A stretch of 35,639 bases of DNA from Comamonadaceae bacterium. GTDB taxonomy: Bacteria > Pseudomonadota > Gammaproteobacteria > Burkholderiales > Burkholderiaceae_C. The stretch lies in NCBI GenBank assembly GCA_004144865.1, contig SEAY01000026.1:1-35639 (forward strand), written 5' to 3'. The notes below the pieces were generated by a model. The model saw nothing but the letters and a program-made list of their open reading frames with translations. It did not search any database and had not been told where the DNA came from. The translations under genes were made by a program, and so were the position numbers. Shown in pieces: positions 18,750-28,147 of the stretch; position 1 is the stretch's first letter; the number at the start of each line of letters is the position of its first letter.

Positions 18750-19949
18750 TTACTTCACCACCGTGGCGATGCTCTCCGCCACGTAGTCGATGTTCTTGCT
18801 GTTCAGGGCGGCCACGCAGATGCGGCCGCTCTCGATGCCATAGACGCCGAACTCGTTGCGCAGGCGCACCATCTGGTCCTTGGTCAGGCCCGAGTAGCTG
18901 AACATGCCGACCTGCTGCGTGATGAAGCCGAAGTCGCGCTGCACGCCCTTGGACTTGAGCTTTTCCACCAGGGCGACGCGCATCTCCTTGATGCGGGTGC
19001 GCATGGCGCCCAGCTCCTTTTCCCACAGCGCGCGCAGTTCCGGCGTGTTGAGGATGGTGGCGGCGATCTGGCCGCCGTGCGTGGGCGGGTTGCTGTAGTT
19101 GGTGCGGATGACGATCTTCAGCTGCGACAGCACGCGCGCGCACTCGTCCTTGTCCTGGCACAGCACGGACAGGGCGCCCACGCGCTCGCCGTACAGGCTC
19201 AGGCTCTTGGAGAAGGACGTGGAGACGAAGAAGTCCTCGCCCGAGGCGACGAACTTCTGCACCGCCAGGCCGTCTTCCGCGATGCCCTGGCCGAAGCCCT
19301 GGTAGGCCATGTCCAGGAAGGCCACGAGCTTGCGGCCCTTCACGGCCGCCACCACCTGGTCCCACTGCGCGGAGGTCAGGTCGTAGCCGGTGGGGTTGTG
19401 GCAGCAGGCATGCAGCACGACGACGGTGCCGGCCGGCGCGGTGTTCAGCGCGGTCAGCATGCCGTCGAAGTTGATGCCCTTCCTCGCCGCGTCGTAGTAG
19501 GGATAGGTTTCGACCTGGAAGCCGGCGCTGGTGAACAGGGCGCGGTGGTTCTCCCAGCTCGGATCGCTGATCAGCACCTTGGCCGACGGGTTGAGCTTCT
19601 TCAGGAAGTCGGCGCCGACCTTCAGGCCGCCGGTGCCGCCGATGGCCTGCACGGTGGCCACGCGGCCGCTCTTGACCGGCTCGGAATCGGCCCCAAATAC
19701 GAGGCTCTTGACGGCCGCGTCATAGGCGGCGATGCCGTCGATCGGCAGGTAGCCCCGGGCGGCATGCGCCGCCATCATCTTCTCCTCGGCCTTCTGCACG
19801 CATTCCAGCAGCGGCAGCTTGCCGTTGTCGTCGTAATAGACACCCACGCCGAGGTTCACCTTCTTGGGGTTGGTGTCGGCAACGTATTGCTCGGTCAGGC
19901 CCAGGATCGGGTCGCGGGGCGCCATTTCGACGGCGTTGAAGAGGGACAT
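18750..19949 (-). CDS. Aromatic/aspartate aminotransferase (class I, PLP)
   Basis: 399 residues, ATG with SD AAGGA. It is a class Ia aminotransferase close to AspC/TyrB: N-terminal 'DPILGLTEQY', 'NLGVGVYYDDNG', 'HNPTGYD' (184-190), 'LDMAYQGFGQG', PLP-binding K248 in 'STSFSKSLSLYGERVG', and the substrate-carboxylate Arg region near the C-terminus. It transfers amino groups between aspartate/aromatic amino acids and 2-oxoglutarate in the cytoplasm. Whether aspartate or aromatic substrates are preferred cannot be decided. Divergent from uvrB across 95 bases. Confidence 0.93.
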   Translation of the reverse strand: MSLFNAVEMAPRDPILGLTEQYVADTNPKKVNLGVGVYYDDNGKLPLLECVQKAEEKMMAAHAARGYLPIDGIAAYDAAVKSLVFGADSEPVKSGRVATVQAIGGTGGLKVGADFLKKLNPSAKVLISDPSWENHRALFTSAGFQVETYPYYDAARKGINFDGMLTALNTAPAGTVVVLHACCHNPTGYDLTSAQWDQVVAAVKGRKLVAFLDMAYQGFGQGIAEDGLAVQKFVASGEDFFVSTSFSKSLSLYGERVGALSVLCQDKDECARVLSQLKIVIRTNYSNPPTHGGQIAATILNTPELRALWEKELGAMRTRIKEMRVALVEKLKSKGVQRDFGFITQQVGMFSYSGLTKDQMVRLRNEFGVYGIESGRICVAALNSKNIDYVAESIATVVK

Positions 19950-20044
19950 GGGGTTCCTTGGGGTGCGGTGGCAAGAACGCCCGGCCTGTTGTACGCTGGC
20001 CGGCTGCCCGCAATTTTAATGGGTCGTTTTAGGTACTTTCCCGC
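19950..20044. promoter_or_regulatory. Divergent aminotransferase/uvrB intergenic region
   Basis: 95 bases shared by two divergent genes. On the plus strand TTGTAC (19989-19994) and AATTTT (20012-20017) are spaced 17 bases and could be the uvrB promoter. The AT-rich patch at 20012-20030 stands out from its GC-rich surroundings. I see no LexA-type CTGT-N8-ACAG box. Confidence 0.35.
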
Positions 20045-22156
20045 ATGAGTGCAATCCCAGAGGCCGCCGAGGCCCAGCAGCAACAGAAGGAGGGGCAGTT
20101 CCTCACCTTCCCGGGCTCCCCCTTCGAGCTGTTCCAGCCCTATCCGCCCGCCGGCGACCAGCCGCAGGCGATCGAGAAGCTGGTGGAAGGCGTCAACGAC
20201 GGCGAGGTGTTCCAGACCCTCCTGGGCGTGACGGGCTCCGGCAAGACCTTCACGATGGCCAACGTGATCGCGCGGCTCGGCCGTCCGGCGATCGTGTTCG
20301 CGCCCAACAAGACGCTGGCCGCGCAGCTGTACTCCGAGTTCCGCGAGTTCTTCCCGAAGAACGCGGTGGAGTACTTCGTGAGCTACTACGACTACTACCA
20401 GCCGGAAGCCTACGTTCCGCAGCGCGACCTGTTCATCGAGAAGGACAGCTCGATCAACGAGCACATCGAGCAGATGCGCCTGTCGGCCACCAAGAGCGTG
20501 CTGGAGCGGCGCGACACGGTGATCGTGGCCACGGTGAGCGCGATCTACGGCATCGGCGCCCCCGAGGACTACACGCAGATGCGATTCATCGTGCGCGTGG
20601 GCGACAAGATCGGCCAGCGCGACGTGATCGGCCAGCTGATCCGCATGCAGTACAACCGCAACGAGCAGGATTTCTCGCGCGGGACCTTCCGCGTGCGTGG
20701 CGACACCATCGACATCTTCCCGGCCGAACACTCCGAGCTGGCGATCCGCATCGAGCTGTTCGACGACGAGATCGAGACGCTGCAGCTGTTCGACCCGCTC
20801 ACCGGGCGCATCCGCCAGAAGGTGCCGCGCTTCACGGTCTATCCCTCCAGCCACTACGTGACGCCGCGCGAAAAGGTGGTCTCCGCCGTGGAGTCGATCA
20901 AGCTGGAGCTGAAGGAGCGCCTCGACTGGTTCGTGAGCCAGGGCAAGCTGGTGGAAGCGCAGCGGCTGGAGCAGCGCACCCGCTTCGACCTGGAGATGCT
21001 CGCCGAACTGGGCCACTGCAAGGGCATCGAGAACTACACGCGCCACCTGTCGGGCGCGCCGCCGGGGGCACCGCCGTCCACGCTGACGGACTACCTGCCC
21101 AAGGACGCGCTGATGTTCCTGGACGAGAGCCACCAGATGATCGGCCAGCTCAACGGCATGTACGCCGGGGACCGGGCCCGCAAGGAGACGCTGGTGGCGT
21201 ACGGCTTCCGCCTGCCGAGCGCGATGGACAACCGACCGCTGAAGTTCGAGGAATTCGAGACCCGCATGCGCCAGGTCATCTTCGTCTCGGCCACGCCCGC
21301 CGACTACGAGAAGACGCACGCCGGCAACGTGGTGGAGCAGCTCGTGCGCCCCACGGGCCTGATCGACCCGTTGATCGAGGTGCGCCCCGCCACCCACCAG
21401 GTGGACGACGTGCTGCAGGAGATCCGCATCCGGGTGGACAAGAACGAGCGGGTGCTGATCACCACGCTGACCAAGCGCATGGCCGAACAGCTCACCGACT
21501 ACCTGAGCGACAACGGCGTGAAGGTGCGCTACCTGCACAGCGACGTGGACACCGTGGAGCGCGTGGAGATCATCCGCGACCTGCGGCTGGGCCAGTTCGA
21601 CGTGCTGGTGGGCATCAACCTGCTGCGCGAGGGCCTCGACATTCCCGAGGTGTCGCTGGTTGCCATCCTCGATGCCGACAAGGAAGGCTTCCTGCGCGCC
21701 GAGCGATCGCTGATCCAGACTATCGGCCGGGCGGCCCGCAACCTGAACGGCAAGGCCATCCTGTACGCCGACAAGATGACCGACTCGATGAAGAAGGCCA
21801 TCGACGAAACGGAGCGCCGCCGCGCCAAGCAGATCGCGCACAACGAGGCGCACGGCATCACGCCGCGCAGCATCCAGAAGCAGATCCGCGACCTGATCGA
21901 CGGGGTCTACAGCGAGAAGGCCAGCAAGGAGCAGGAAAAGCAGGAACTGCAGCGTGCCATGGTCGAGGACATGTCCGAGAAGGACATCTCCAAGCGCATC
22001 AAGCAGCTGGAAAAGCAGATGCTGGAACACGCGCGCAACCTCGAGTTCGAGAAGGCCGCCCGCGTGCGCGACCAGCTGGCCGTGCTGAAGGAACAGGCCT
22101 TCGGTGCCGTCGTGCACGACAACGTCGTGCCCATCGAGACCGCGAAGAAGAAGTGA
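20045..22156 (+). CDS. uvrB: Excinuclease ABC subunit B
   Basis: 703 residues, within the usual UvrB length plus a short N-terminal extension rich in Gln. Walker A 'GVTGSGKT' (61-68), the damage-probing beta-hairpin '[12 protein letters not shown]' (about 114-125), the DEAD-type box 'DESH' (360-363), motif VI 'QTIGRAARN', and a C-terminal UVR domain (about 655-695) that binds UvrC. It verifies DNA damage delivered by UvrA and recruits UvrC in nucleotide excision repair. ATG at 20045 with no strong SD. The stop overlaps the start of the phosphatase gene. Confidence 0.98.
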   Translation: MSAIPEAAEAQQQQKEGQFLTFPGSPFELFQPYPPAGDQPQAIEKLVEGVNDGEVFQTLLGVTGSGKTFTMANVIARLGRPAIVFAPNKTLAAQLYSEFREFFPKNAVEYFVSYYDYYQPEAYVPQRDLFIEKDSSINEHIEQMRLSATKSVLERRDTVIVATVSAIYGIGAPEDYTQMRFIVRVGDKIGQRDVIGQLIRMQYNRNEQDFSRGTFRVRGDTIDIFPAEHSELAIRIELFDDEIETLQLFDPLTGRIRQKVPRFTVYPSSHYVTPREKVVSAVESIKLELKERLDWFVSQGKLVEAQRLEQRTRFDLEMLAELGHCKGIENYTRHLSGAPPGAPPSTLTDYLPKDALMFLDESHQMIGQLNGMYAGDRARKETLVAYGFRLPSAMDNRPLKFEEFETRMRQVIFVSATPADYEKTHAGNVVEQLVRPTGLIDPLIEVRPATHQVDDVLQEIRIRVDKNERVLITTLTKRMAEQLTDYLSDNGVKVRYLHSDVDTVERVEIIRDLRLGQFDVLVGINLLREGLDIPEVSLVAILDADKEGFLRAERSLIQTIGRAARNLNGKAILYADKMTDSMKKAIDETERRRAKQIAHNEAHGITPRSIQKQIRDLIDGVYSEKASKEQEKQELQRAMVEDMSEKDISKRIKQLEKQMLEHARNLEFEKAARVRDQLAVLKEQAFGAVVHDNVVPIETAKKK

Positions 22157-22635
22157 GCCGCCTCGCCATCCTCATGGTCTGCACCGGCAACATCTGCCGC
22201 AGCCCGACGGCGGAGGTCGTGCTGCGCCAGAAGATGGAGCGGGCCGGTCTGGCCAGCCGCGTGCATATCGCGTCGGCGGGAACGCACGACTACCACGTGG
22301 GCTCGCCGGCCGACGAGCGCAGCACGCACCACGCCCGCCTGCGCGGGTACGACCTGGCGGCGCACCGCGCCCGGCAGGTCAGCCGCGGCGATTTCGAGCG
22401 CTTCGATCTCATCCTGGCCATGGACCATGGCCACTTCGAGCTGCTGCAGGACGATTGCCCTCCACAGCACCGGGGCAAGCTCAGGCGGCTGATGGAATTC
22501 GCCCCGCCCGGGCTGGCCGACGAGGTCGCCGACCCCTACTACGGCGGCACGCAAGGCTTCGAGACGGTCCTCGACCACATCGAGGCGGCCTGCGACGGAC
22601 TGCTGGCCCACTTGCGGCAGGAGCACCGCCTCTAG
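22153..22635 (+). CDS. Low-molecular-weight protein tyrosine phosphatase
   Basis: 160 residues from a GTG in the GTGA overlap with the uvrB stop. The P-loop '[10 protein letters not shown]' has nucleophile C10 and R16 (CX5R), and the general acid is D127 in 'DPYYGG'. It hydrolyses phosphotyrosine or related phosphoesters. In bacteria such enzymes often act on exopolysaccharide kinases, but none is nearby. The translational coupling to uvrB is positional; a functional link is not implied. Confidence 0.93.
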   Translation: MSRLAILMVCTGNICRSPTAEVVLRQKMERAGLASRVHIASAGTHDYHVGSPADERSTHHARLRGYDLAAHRARQVSRGDFERFDLILAMDHGHFELLQDDCPPQHRGKLRRLMEFAPPGLADEVADPYYGGTQGFETVLDHIEAACDGLLAHLRQEHRL

Positions 22636-22653
22636 GGTCTTGCTGCATTGCAG

Positions 22654-22690
22654 AAAAACCTGAGTACCCGAGGCCGACGGCGGGTTTTTT
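22654..22690 (+). terminator. Probable terminator of the uvrB-phosphatase transcript
   Basis: AAAAACC (22654-22660) can pair with GGTTTTT (22683-22689), with a small CCG/CGG inner stem; a run of six T ends at 22690. The hairpin is bulged, so strength is uncertain. Its T-run abuts the extended -10 of iscR. Confidence 0.45.
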
Positions 22691-22718
22691 GGTATACTTG
22701 ACCGAAACAGTCAGGAAC
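22690..22718 (+). promoter_or_regulatory. iscR promoter (extended -10) with type 1 IscR operator
   Basis: TGG followed by TATACT (22690-22698) forms an extended -10. The 25-base stretch 22694-22718 matches the type 1 IscR consensus as I recall it (ATASYYGACTRWWWYAGTCRRSTAT) at 22 of 25 positions, with inverted arms TTGAC and AGTCAGG. It covers the -10 and the expected start of transcription, as expected for repression by [2Fe-2S]-IscR. A further right half-site (AGTCAAGAAT, 22729-22738) lies exactly 20 bp downstream of the first right half. Confidence 0.75.
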
Positions 22719-22739
22719 CCAAGAGAACAGTCAAGAATC

Positions 22740-22770
22740 GCCGGCCCGTGGAGGCCGGCCGAGGGCCGGC
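22740..22770 (+). promoter_or_regulatory. Two mutually exclusive hairpins in the iscR leader
   Basis: GCCGGCC (22740-22746) can pair with GGCCGGC (22753-22759), or GCCGGCC (22754-22760) with GGCCGGC (22764-22770). The middle arm is shared, so only one 7-bp stem can form at a time. They lie in a leader of about 150 bases between the promoter and the iscR ATG. The arrangement resembles an attenuator or RNA switch, but no T-run follows. Confidence 0.4.
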
Positions 22771-22857
22771 AAGCAAGCCGGAGCATGGGTGGAGACGGCC
22801 TGTCGTGGCGGGGTGCCCGGCAGGCATGGAACAGCAAGCGAGCATAAGGAGCTAGCG

Positions 22858-23394
22858 ATGCGTCTCACTACCAAAGGCCGCTTTGCGGTCACCGCGATGA
22901 TCGACCTGGCGCTGCGCCAGAACAATGGTCCCGTGACCCTGGCGGCCATCAGCCAACGCCAGCATATCTCGCTGTCTTACCTGGAGCAGCTGTTCGGCAA
23001 GCTGCGCCGCCACGAGCTGGTGGAATCCACCCGCGGGCCGGGCGGAGGCTACACGCTGGGCCGCAAGTCGACCGAGATCACCGTGGCGGACATCATCGTG
23101 TCCGTCGACGAGCCGATCGACGCGACCCAGTGCGGCGGCAAGGAAAACTGCCACGGCGAGGGCGGCCAGTGCATGACCCACGAGCTGTGGTCGGCGCTGA
23201 ACCAGCGCATGGTCGAATTCCTCGACTCCGTCACGCTGCAGAAGCTGGTGGACGACCAGCTCGCCAAGGGCGTGACCGTCGAGGACAAGCCGGCGACCAA
23301 GCGCGCGATCTCCAGCGCGCCCGTGGTCAAGCCCATCCGCGTGAACGCACCGAACTCGGTGTTCGCGCTGGGCAATTCGTTCGCCAAGCAATAA
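22858..23394 (+). CDS. iscR: Fe-S cluster-sensing Rrf2-family regulator IscR
   Basis: 178 residues, ATG with AAGGAGC upstream. The Rrf2 winged helix '[18 protein letters not shown]' and recognition region '[15 protein letters not shown]' are followed by '[10 protein letters not shown]'. Cluster ligands are C92, C98, C105 and H108. The second-to-third Cys spacing is one residue longer than in E. coli (C104/H107). It represses the isc operon when loaded with [2Fe-2S]; a matching operator lies upstream. First gene of the ISC operon. Confidence 0.97.
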   Translation: MRLTTKGRFAVTAMIDLALRQNNGPVTLAAISQRQHISLSYLEQLFGKLRRHELVESTRGPGGGYTLGRKSTEITVADIIVSVDEPIDATQCGGKENCHGEGGQCMTHELWSALNQRMVEFLDSVTLQKLVDDQLAKGVTVEDKPATKRAISSAPVVKPIRVNAPNSVFALGNSFAKQ

Positions 23395-23423
23395 GAGCAA
23401 CCCGCCAGCAGAGACTGCCAGCA

Positions 23424-24644
23424 ATGGACATGACGCCCCATTTCCCGATCTACATGGACTACGGCGCGACGACGCCGGTCGACCCGCGCGTGGTCGACGC
23501 CATGATCCCGTGGTTGCGCGAGCATTTCGGCAACCCCGCTTCCCGCAGCCATGCGTGGGGCTGGGAAGCGGAAGAAGCCGTGGAGAAGGCGCGCCAGCAG
23601 GTGGCCGACCTGATAGGTGCCGATCCGCGCGAGATCGTCTGGACCTCCGGCGCCACCGAGTCGAACAACCTCGCGCTCAAGGGCGCGGCGCACTTCTACA
23701 AGACGCGCGGCAAGCACCTGATCACGGTGAAGACCGAGCACAAGGCCGTCCTGGACACCACGCGCGAGCTGGAGCGCCAGGGCTTCGAGGTCACCTACCT
23801 CGACGTGCAGGAAGACGGCATGCTCGACCTGGAGAAGTTCAAGGCGGCGATCCGTCCCGACACGATCCTGGCTTCCGTCATGTTCGTGAACAACGAGATC
23901 GGCGTGATCCAGGACATCGCCGCGATCGGCGCGATCTGCCGCGAGAAGGGCGTGCTGTTCCACGTCGATGCGGCGCAGGCCACCGGCAAGGTCGCCATCG
24001 ACCTGAAGACGCTGCCCGTCGACCTGATGAGCCTGGCGTCGCACAAGACCTATGGCCCCAAGGGCATCGGCGCCCTCTACGTCCGCCGCAAGCCGCGCGT
24101 GCGCCTGGAAGCGCAGATGCACGGCGGCGGCCACGAGCGCGGCATGCGCTCCGGCACCCTGCCCACCCACCAGATCGTGGGCATGGGCGAGGCCTTCCGC
24201 ATCGCGCACGAAGAGATGCAGAAGGACCTGGACCACGTTCGCCGGCTGCAGAAGCGCCTGCTGGACGGCCTGAAGGACGTGGAGCAGGTGTTCGTCAACG
24301 GCAACCTGGAGCACCGGGTGCCGCACAACCTGAACATGAGCTTCAACTTCGTCGAGGGCGAGTCGCTGATCATGGGCATCAAGGGCCTGGCCGTGTCCTC
24401 GGGCTCGGCCTGCACCTCGGCTTCGCTGGAGCCGAGCTACGTGCTGCGCGCGCTGGGCCGCAGCGACGAGCTGGCGCACAGCAGCCTTCGCATGACCATC
24501 GGCCGCTTCACGACCGAAGAAGAGATCGATTACGCGGTGACGACGATCAAGCAGAACGTCGCCAAGCTGCGCGAGCTGAGCCCGCTGTGGGAGATGTACC
24601 AGGACGGCATCGACCTGGCCACGATCCAGTGGACCGCTCACTAA
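23424..24644 (+). CDS. iscS: Cysteine desulfurase IscS
   Basis: 406 residues. PLP lysine K208 is in '[10 protein letters not shown]' and the catalytic Cys C330 in '[17 protein letters not shown]'. The C-terminal '[16 protein letters not shown]' is the conserved segment that contacts IscU. It supplies sulfane sulfur from cysteine for cluster assembly. Start: ATG 23424; a second ATG six bases on is possible, and the SD is weak. The open frame continues upstream to 23130 over iscR but is not used. Confidence 0.98.
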   Translation: MDMTPHFPIYMDYGATTPVDPRVVDAMIPWLREHFGNPASRSHAWGWEAEEAVEKARQQVADLIGADPREIVWTSGATESNNLALKGAAHFYKTRGKHLITVKTEHKAVLDTTRELERQGFEVTYLDVQEDGMLDLEKFKAAIRPDTILASVMFVNNEIGVIQDIAAIGAICREKGVLFHVDAAQATGKVAIDLKTLPVDLMSLASHKTYGPKGIGALYVRRKPRVRLEAQMHGGGHERGMRSGTLPTHQIVGMGEAFRIAHEEMQKDLDHVRRLQKRLLDGLKDVEQVFVNGNLEHRVPHNLNMSFNFVEGESLIMGIKGLAVSSGSACTSASLEPSYVLRALGRSDELAHSSLRMTIGRFTTEEEIDYAVTTIKQNVAKLRELSPLWEMYQDGIDLATIQWTAH

Positions 24645-24669
24645 GAGACGAGATATCAGGAGTACCGAA

Positions 24670-25056
24670 ATGGCCTATTCGCAAAAAGTCGTCGAACACT
24701 ACGAGAACCCGCGCAACGTCGGCTCCTTCGAGAAGGGCGACGAGAGCGTCGGCACCGGCATGGTGGGCGCGCCTGCCTGCGGCGACGTGATGAAGCTGCA
24801 GATCAAGGTGAACCCCTCCACCGGCGTCATCGAGGATGCGCGCTTCAAGACCTACGGCTGCGGCTCCGCCATCGCCTCCAGCTCGCTCGTGACCGAGTGG
24901 GTCAAGGGCAAGACGCTGGACCAGGCCGCGTCGATCAAGAACGCGCAGATCGCCGAGGAACTGGCGCTGCCGCCGGTGAAGATCCACTGCTCCATCCTCG
25001 CCGAGGACGCCATCAAGGCGGCCGTGGCCGACTACAAGAAAAAGCACGCGAACTGA
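24670..25056 (+). CDS. iscU: Fe-S cluster scaffold IscU
   Basis: 128 residues, SD AGGAGT. Scaffold cysteines are C37 (with D39 in '[11 protein letters not shown]'), C64 ('[11 protein letters not shown]') and C107 ('KIHCSIL'). The HscA recognition motif LPPVK is present at 100-104. It assembles [2Fe-2S] clusters with sulfur from IscS and passes them on with HscA/HscB. Confidence 0.98.
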   Translation: MAYSQKVVEHYENPRNVGSFEKGDESVGTGMVGAPACGDVMKLQIKVNPSTGVIEDARFKTYGCGSAIASSSLVTEWVKGKTLDQAASIKNAQIAEELALPPVKIHCSILAEDAIKAAVADYKKKHAN

Positions 25057-25061
25057 CAGCC

Positions 25062-25385
25062 ATGGCAGTGAGTTTGACCCAGGCCGCGGCGCGGCACGTG
25101 ACCCGCTACCTTGCCAAGCGCGGCAAGGGCGTGGGCGTGCGCCTCGGCGTGAAGACCACCGGCTGCTCGGGCCTGGCCTACAAGCTGGAATACGTGGACG
25201 ATGTCGCGCCCGAGGACGTCGTCTTCGAGAACCACGGCGTGAAGCTGCTGGTGGACCCGAAGAGCCTGGCGTACATCGACGGGACCGAACTGGATTTCGT
25301 GCGCGAGGGCCTGAACGAGGGCTTCCGGTTCAACAACCCGAACGAGCGCGACCGCTGCGGCTGCGGAGAGAGTTTCCGCGTCTGA
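25062..25385 (+). CDS. iscA: A-type Fe-S carrier IscA
   Basis: 107 residues. The three A-type cysteines are C35 ('GCSGLAY'), C99 and C101 ('CGCGESF' near the C-terminus). It receives or delivers clusters to target enzymes. It starts 5 bases after the iscU stop and ends 5 bases before hscB, typical of a single transcript. Confidence 0.97.
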   Translation: MAVSLTQAAARHVTRYLAKRGKGVGVRLGVKTTGCSGLAYKLEYVDDVAPEDVVFENHGVKLLVDPKSLAYIDGTELDFVREGLNEGFRFNNPNERDRCGCGESFRV

Positions 25386-25390
25386 CGACG

Positions 25391-25909
25391 GTGAACCTGC
25401 ACTACAGCGATTTCGAACTGTTCGGCCTGCCGCAGCGGTTCGCCCAGGACCGCGCGGCCATCGACCAGCGCTGGAAGGAACTGCAGCGGGAGGCCCATCC
25501 GGATCGCTTCGCCGCGCAGGGTGCTTCCGCCCAGCGCGCGGCGCTGCAGTGGTCCGTGCGCATCAACGAGGCTTACCAGCGCCTGAAGGATCCGCTCAAG
25601 CGCGCGATCTACCTGTGCGAGCTGCTGGGCGCGCCCATCGACGCCGAAAACAACACCGCCATGCCGTCCGACTTCCTGGTCGAACAGATGGAGTGGCGCG
25701 AGGCGCTCGACGATGCCGAGGGCGAGGACGCGCTGGAGGAGCTTTCCGCGCGCGTGCTGTCGCACCGCAAGGAGATGCTGGCGCGCATCGGCCAGCTGCT
25801 GGACCTGGAAGGCGATGCACCGGCCGCGGCGCAGCAGGTGAGAGCCCTCATGTTCATTGAGCGCTTTGCCGGCGACGTGGAGTCGCGGCTGGCGCAGCTG
25901 GGACAATAG
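25391..25909 (+). CDS. hscB: J-domain co-chaperone HscB
   Basis: 172 residues from a GTG five bases after iscA. The N-terminal J domain contains HPD at 36-38 ('AHPDRF'); the C-terminal helical domain that binds IscU follows ('[17 protein letters not shown]' starts it). It stimulates the HscA ATPase during cluster transfer. Confidence 0.96.
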   Translation: MNLHYSDFELFGLPQRFAQDRAAIDQRWKELQREAHPDRFAAQGASAQRAALQWSVRINEAYQRLKDPLKRAIYLCELLGAPIDAENNTAMPSDFLVEQMEWREALDDAEGEDALEELSARVLSHRKEMLARIGQLLDLEGDAPAAAQQVRALMFIERFAGDVESRLAQLGQ

Positions 25910-25917
25910 GGGCAGCC

Positions 25918-27774
25918 ATGTCCCTGTTGCAGATCTCCGAACCCGGCGCCTCGCCGGATCCCCACCAGCGCCGCATCGCCGTCGGCATCGACCTCGGCAC
26001 CACGCATTCGCTGGTCGCTTCCGTGCGCAACGGCGTCGCGGAATGCCTGCCCGATGCGGATGGGCGCGTGCTCCTTCCTTCCGTGGTCCGCTACCTCGAG
26101 AACGGCCGCCGGCAGATCGGCGACGAGGCCGCCGCCGCGCAGTCCGAGGATCCCGAGAACACGATCGCTTCCGCCAAGCGCTTCATGGGCCGCGGGCTCG
26201 CGGACATCGCCGGCCGCGAGAAGCTGCCGTACCGCTTCATCGACGAGCCCGGCATGCTGATGCTGGACACGCGCGAAGGCCGCAAGTCGCCGGTGGAGGT
26301 GAGCGCCGAGATCCTGGCGACCCTGCGTTTCCGCGCCGAGGACACCTTCGACGGCGACCTGTACGGCGCCGTCATCACCGTGCCGGCCTATTTCGACGAC
26401 GCGCAGCGGCAGGCCACCAAGGATGCGGCGCAGCTCGCCGGCCTGAACGTGCTGCGGCTGATCAACGAACCGACGGCCGCTGCGATCGCGTACGGCCTGG
26501 ACAACGGCAGCGAGGGCCTGTACGCCGTGTACGACCTCGGCGGCGGCACGTTCGACATCTCCATCCTGCGCCTGTCGCAGGGCGTGTTCGAGGTGGTGTC
26601 CACCGGCGGCGATTCCGCGCTGGGCGGCGACGACTACGACCGCTGCCTGGCCGACTGGATGCTGCAGGTGGCGAAGCTGGAGCCGGAGACGGCGGCCGAG
26701 AAGGCGGCCATCAAGATGCTGGCGCGCGAGGTGAAGGAACGCCTGACCGACCAGGACGTCGTCACGGTGCCGGTGACTGTCGGAGGCCGAGCCGTCGAGG
26801 TGCGCGTCACCCGGGCGGATTTCGAGCTGCAGACGCGCGAACTCACCGCCCGCACGCTGGGCGCCGTGCGCAAGGCGCTGCGCGACGCGAAGCTGGCGAA
26901 GGACGAAGTGCAGGGCGTCGTGCTGGTGGGCGGCTCGACCCGCATGCCGCAGGTGCGCCACGCGGTGGGCGAGTTCTTCGGCCGCGAACCGCTGACCAAC
27001 CTGAATCCCGACGAGGTCGTGGCGTTGGGCGCGGCCGTCCAGGCCAACCAGCTCGCGGGCAACAACCCGCAGGGCGAGCTGCTGCTGCTGGACGTGATCC
27101 CGCTGTCGCTGGGGATCGAGACCATGGGCGGGCTGGTGGAGCGCATCGTGCCGCGCAACGAGACCATCCCGACGGCGAAGGCGCAGGACTTCACCACCTT
27201 CAAGGACGGCCAGACCGCGATGGCGATCCACGTGGTGCAGGGCGAGCGCGACCTGGTGCAGGACTGCCGCAGCCTGGCGCGCTTCGAACTGCGCGGCATC
27301 CCGCCGATGGCGGCGGGCGCCGCGCGCATCCGCGTCACCTTCACGGTGGACGCCGACGGATTGCTGAACGTGGCGGCGCGCGAGCAGGGCAGCGGCGTGG
27401 AAGCGCAGATCGCCGTGAAGCCGTCCTACGGCCTCTCCGACGAGCAGATCGCGACGATGCTCAGGGAAAGCTTCACGACCGCCGAAGCCGACATGAAGGC
27501 GCGCGCGCTCACGGAAGCTCGGGTGGATGCCGAGCGCATGCTGCTGGCCACCCAGAGCGCGATGGATGCGGACGGCGCCCTGCTGGACGCGCAGGAGCGC
27601 GCGGCGATCGAAGCGCTCATGGGGCGGCTGCGCGAGAGCGCGCGCACCGACGACGCGGCCGCCGTCGAAGCCGCGGTGCAGGCGCTGGCGAAGGGCACCG
27701 AATCCTTCGCCGCCCGCCGCATGAACGAGGGCATCCGCAAAGCCCTCGCAGGAAAGAACCTCGAGGCGATTTGA
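25918..27774 (+). CDS. hscA: Specialised Hsp70 chaperone HscA
   Basis: 618 residues, Hsp70 fold. Nucleotide-binding motifs are '[12 protein letters not shown]', '[11 protein letters not shown]', '[12 protein letters not shown]' and '[13 protein letters not shown]'. The substrate-binding domain starts at about 390 ('[14 protein letters not shown]'). The length and the position between hscB and fdx identify it as HscA rather than DnaK. It drives release of clusters from IscU via the LPPVK motif seen in this operon. Confidence 0.97.
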   Translation: MSLLQISEPGASPDPHQRRIAVGIDLGTTHSLVASVRNGVAECLPDADGRVLLPSVVRYLENGRRQIGDEAAAAQSEDPENTIASAKRFMGRGLADIAGREKLPYRFIDEPGMLMLDTREGRKSPVEVSAEILATLRFRAEDTFDGDLYGAVITVPAYFDDAQRQATKDAAQLAGLNVLRLINEPTAAAIAYGLDNGSEGLYAVYDLGGGTFDISILRLSQGVFEVVSTGGDSALGGDDYDRCLADWMLQVAKLEPETAAEKAAIKMLAREVKERLTDQDVVTVPVTVGGRAVEVRVTRADFELQTRELTARTLGAVRKALRDAKLAKDEVQGVVLVGGSTRMPQVRHAVGEFFGREPLTNLNPDEVVALGAAVQANQLAGNNPQGELLLLDVIPLSLGIETMGGLVERIVPRNETIPTAKAQDFTTFKDGQTAMAIHVVQGERDLVQDCRSLARFELRGIPPMAAGAARIRVTFTVDADGLLNVAAREQGSGVEAQIAVKPSYGLSDEQIATMLRESFTTAEADMKARALTEARVDAERMLLATQSAMDADGALLDAQERAAIEALMGRLRESARTDDAAAVEAAVQALAKGTESFAARRMNEGIRKALAGKNLEAI

Positions 27775-27777
27775 GCC

Positions 27778-28116
27778 ATGGCCGTCATAAAGATCCTCCC
27801 CCATCCCGAGTACTGCCCGAACGGCGCCGAAGTGAAGGCGCCCGCGGGCACCTCGATCTGCGAGGCCTTGCTGGACAACGGCATCCAGATCGAGCACGCC
27901 TGCGACATGAGTTGCGCCTGCACCACCTGCCACGTGGTGGTGCGCGAGGGTTTCAACTCGCTCAACGAGATGGACGAGAACGAGGAAGACCTGCTGGACC
28001 GCGCCTGGGGCCTGGAGCCGAACTCGCGGCTGTCCTGCCAGGCCATCGTCGCGCAGAAGGACCTGGTGGTCGAGATCCCGAAGTACTCGATCAACCACGC
28101 GAAGGAAACGCACTGA
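27778..28116 (+). CDS. fdx: ISC-type [2Fe-2S] ferredoxin
   Basis: 112 residues, 3 bases after hscA. Cluster ligands C42, C48, C51 and C87 have exactly the spacing of E. coli Fdx, and the extra C46 is also present. It donates electrons to cluster assembly on IscU. It is the last gene of the operon; no iscX follows before the convergent SDR gene. Confidence 0.97.
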   Translation: MAVIKILPHPEYCPNGAEVKAPAGTSICEALLDNGIQIEHACDMSCACTTCHVVVREGFNSLNEMDENEEDLLDRAWGLEPNSRLSCQAIVAQKDLVVEIPKYSINHAKETH

Positions 28117-28118
28117 TC

Positions 28119-28146
28119 CGTCGTCCCCGCGCAGGCGGGAATGACG
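28119..28146. repeat. Dispersed palindrome between fdx and SDR gene
   Basis: 'CGTCGTCCCCGC' and 'GCGGGAATGACG' form an imperfect 12-bp inverted repeat (one G:T, one mismatch) around GCAG. This is the widespread proteobacterial 'GTCATTCCCGC...GCGGGAATGAC' type of extragenic palindrome. It fills the gap between two convergent genes and may end both transcripts. Confidence 0.75.
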
Positions 28147-28147
28147 A

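Noticed and set aside
19950..20044. LexA (SOS) box upstream of uvrB
   Set aside because: I looked for CTGT-N8-ACAG; a CTGT is present near 19986 but without the matching half.
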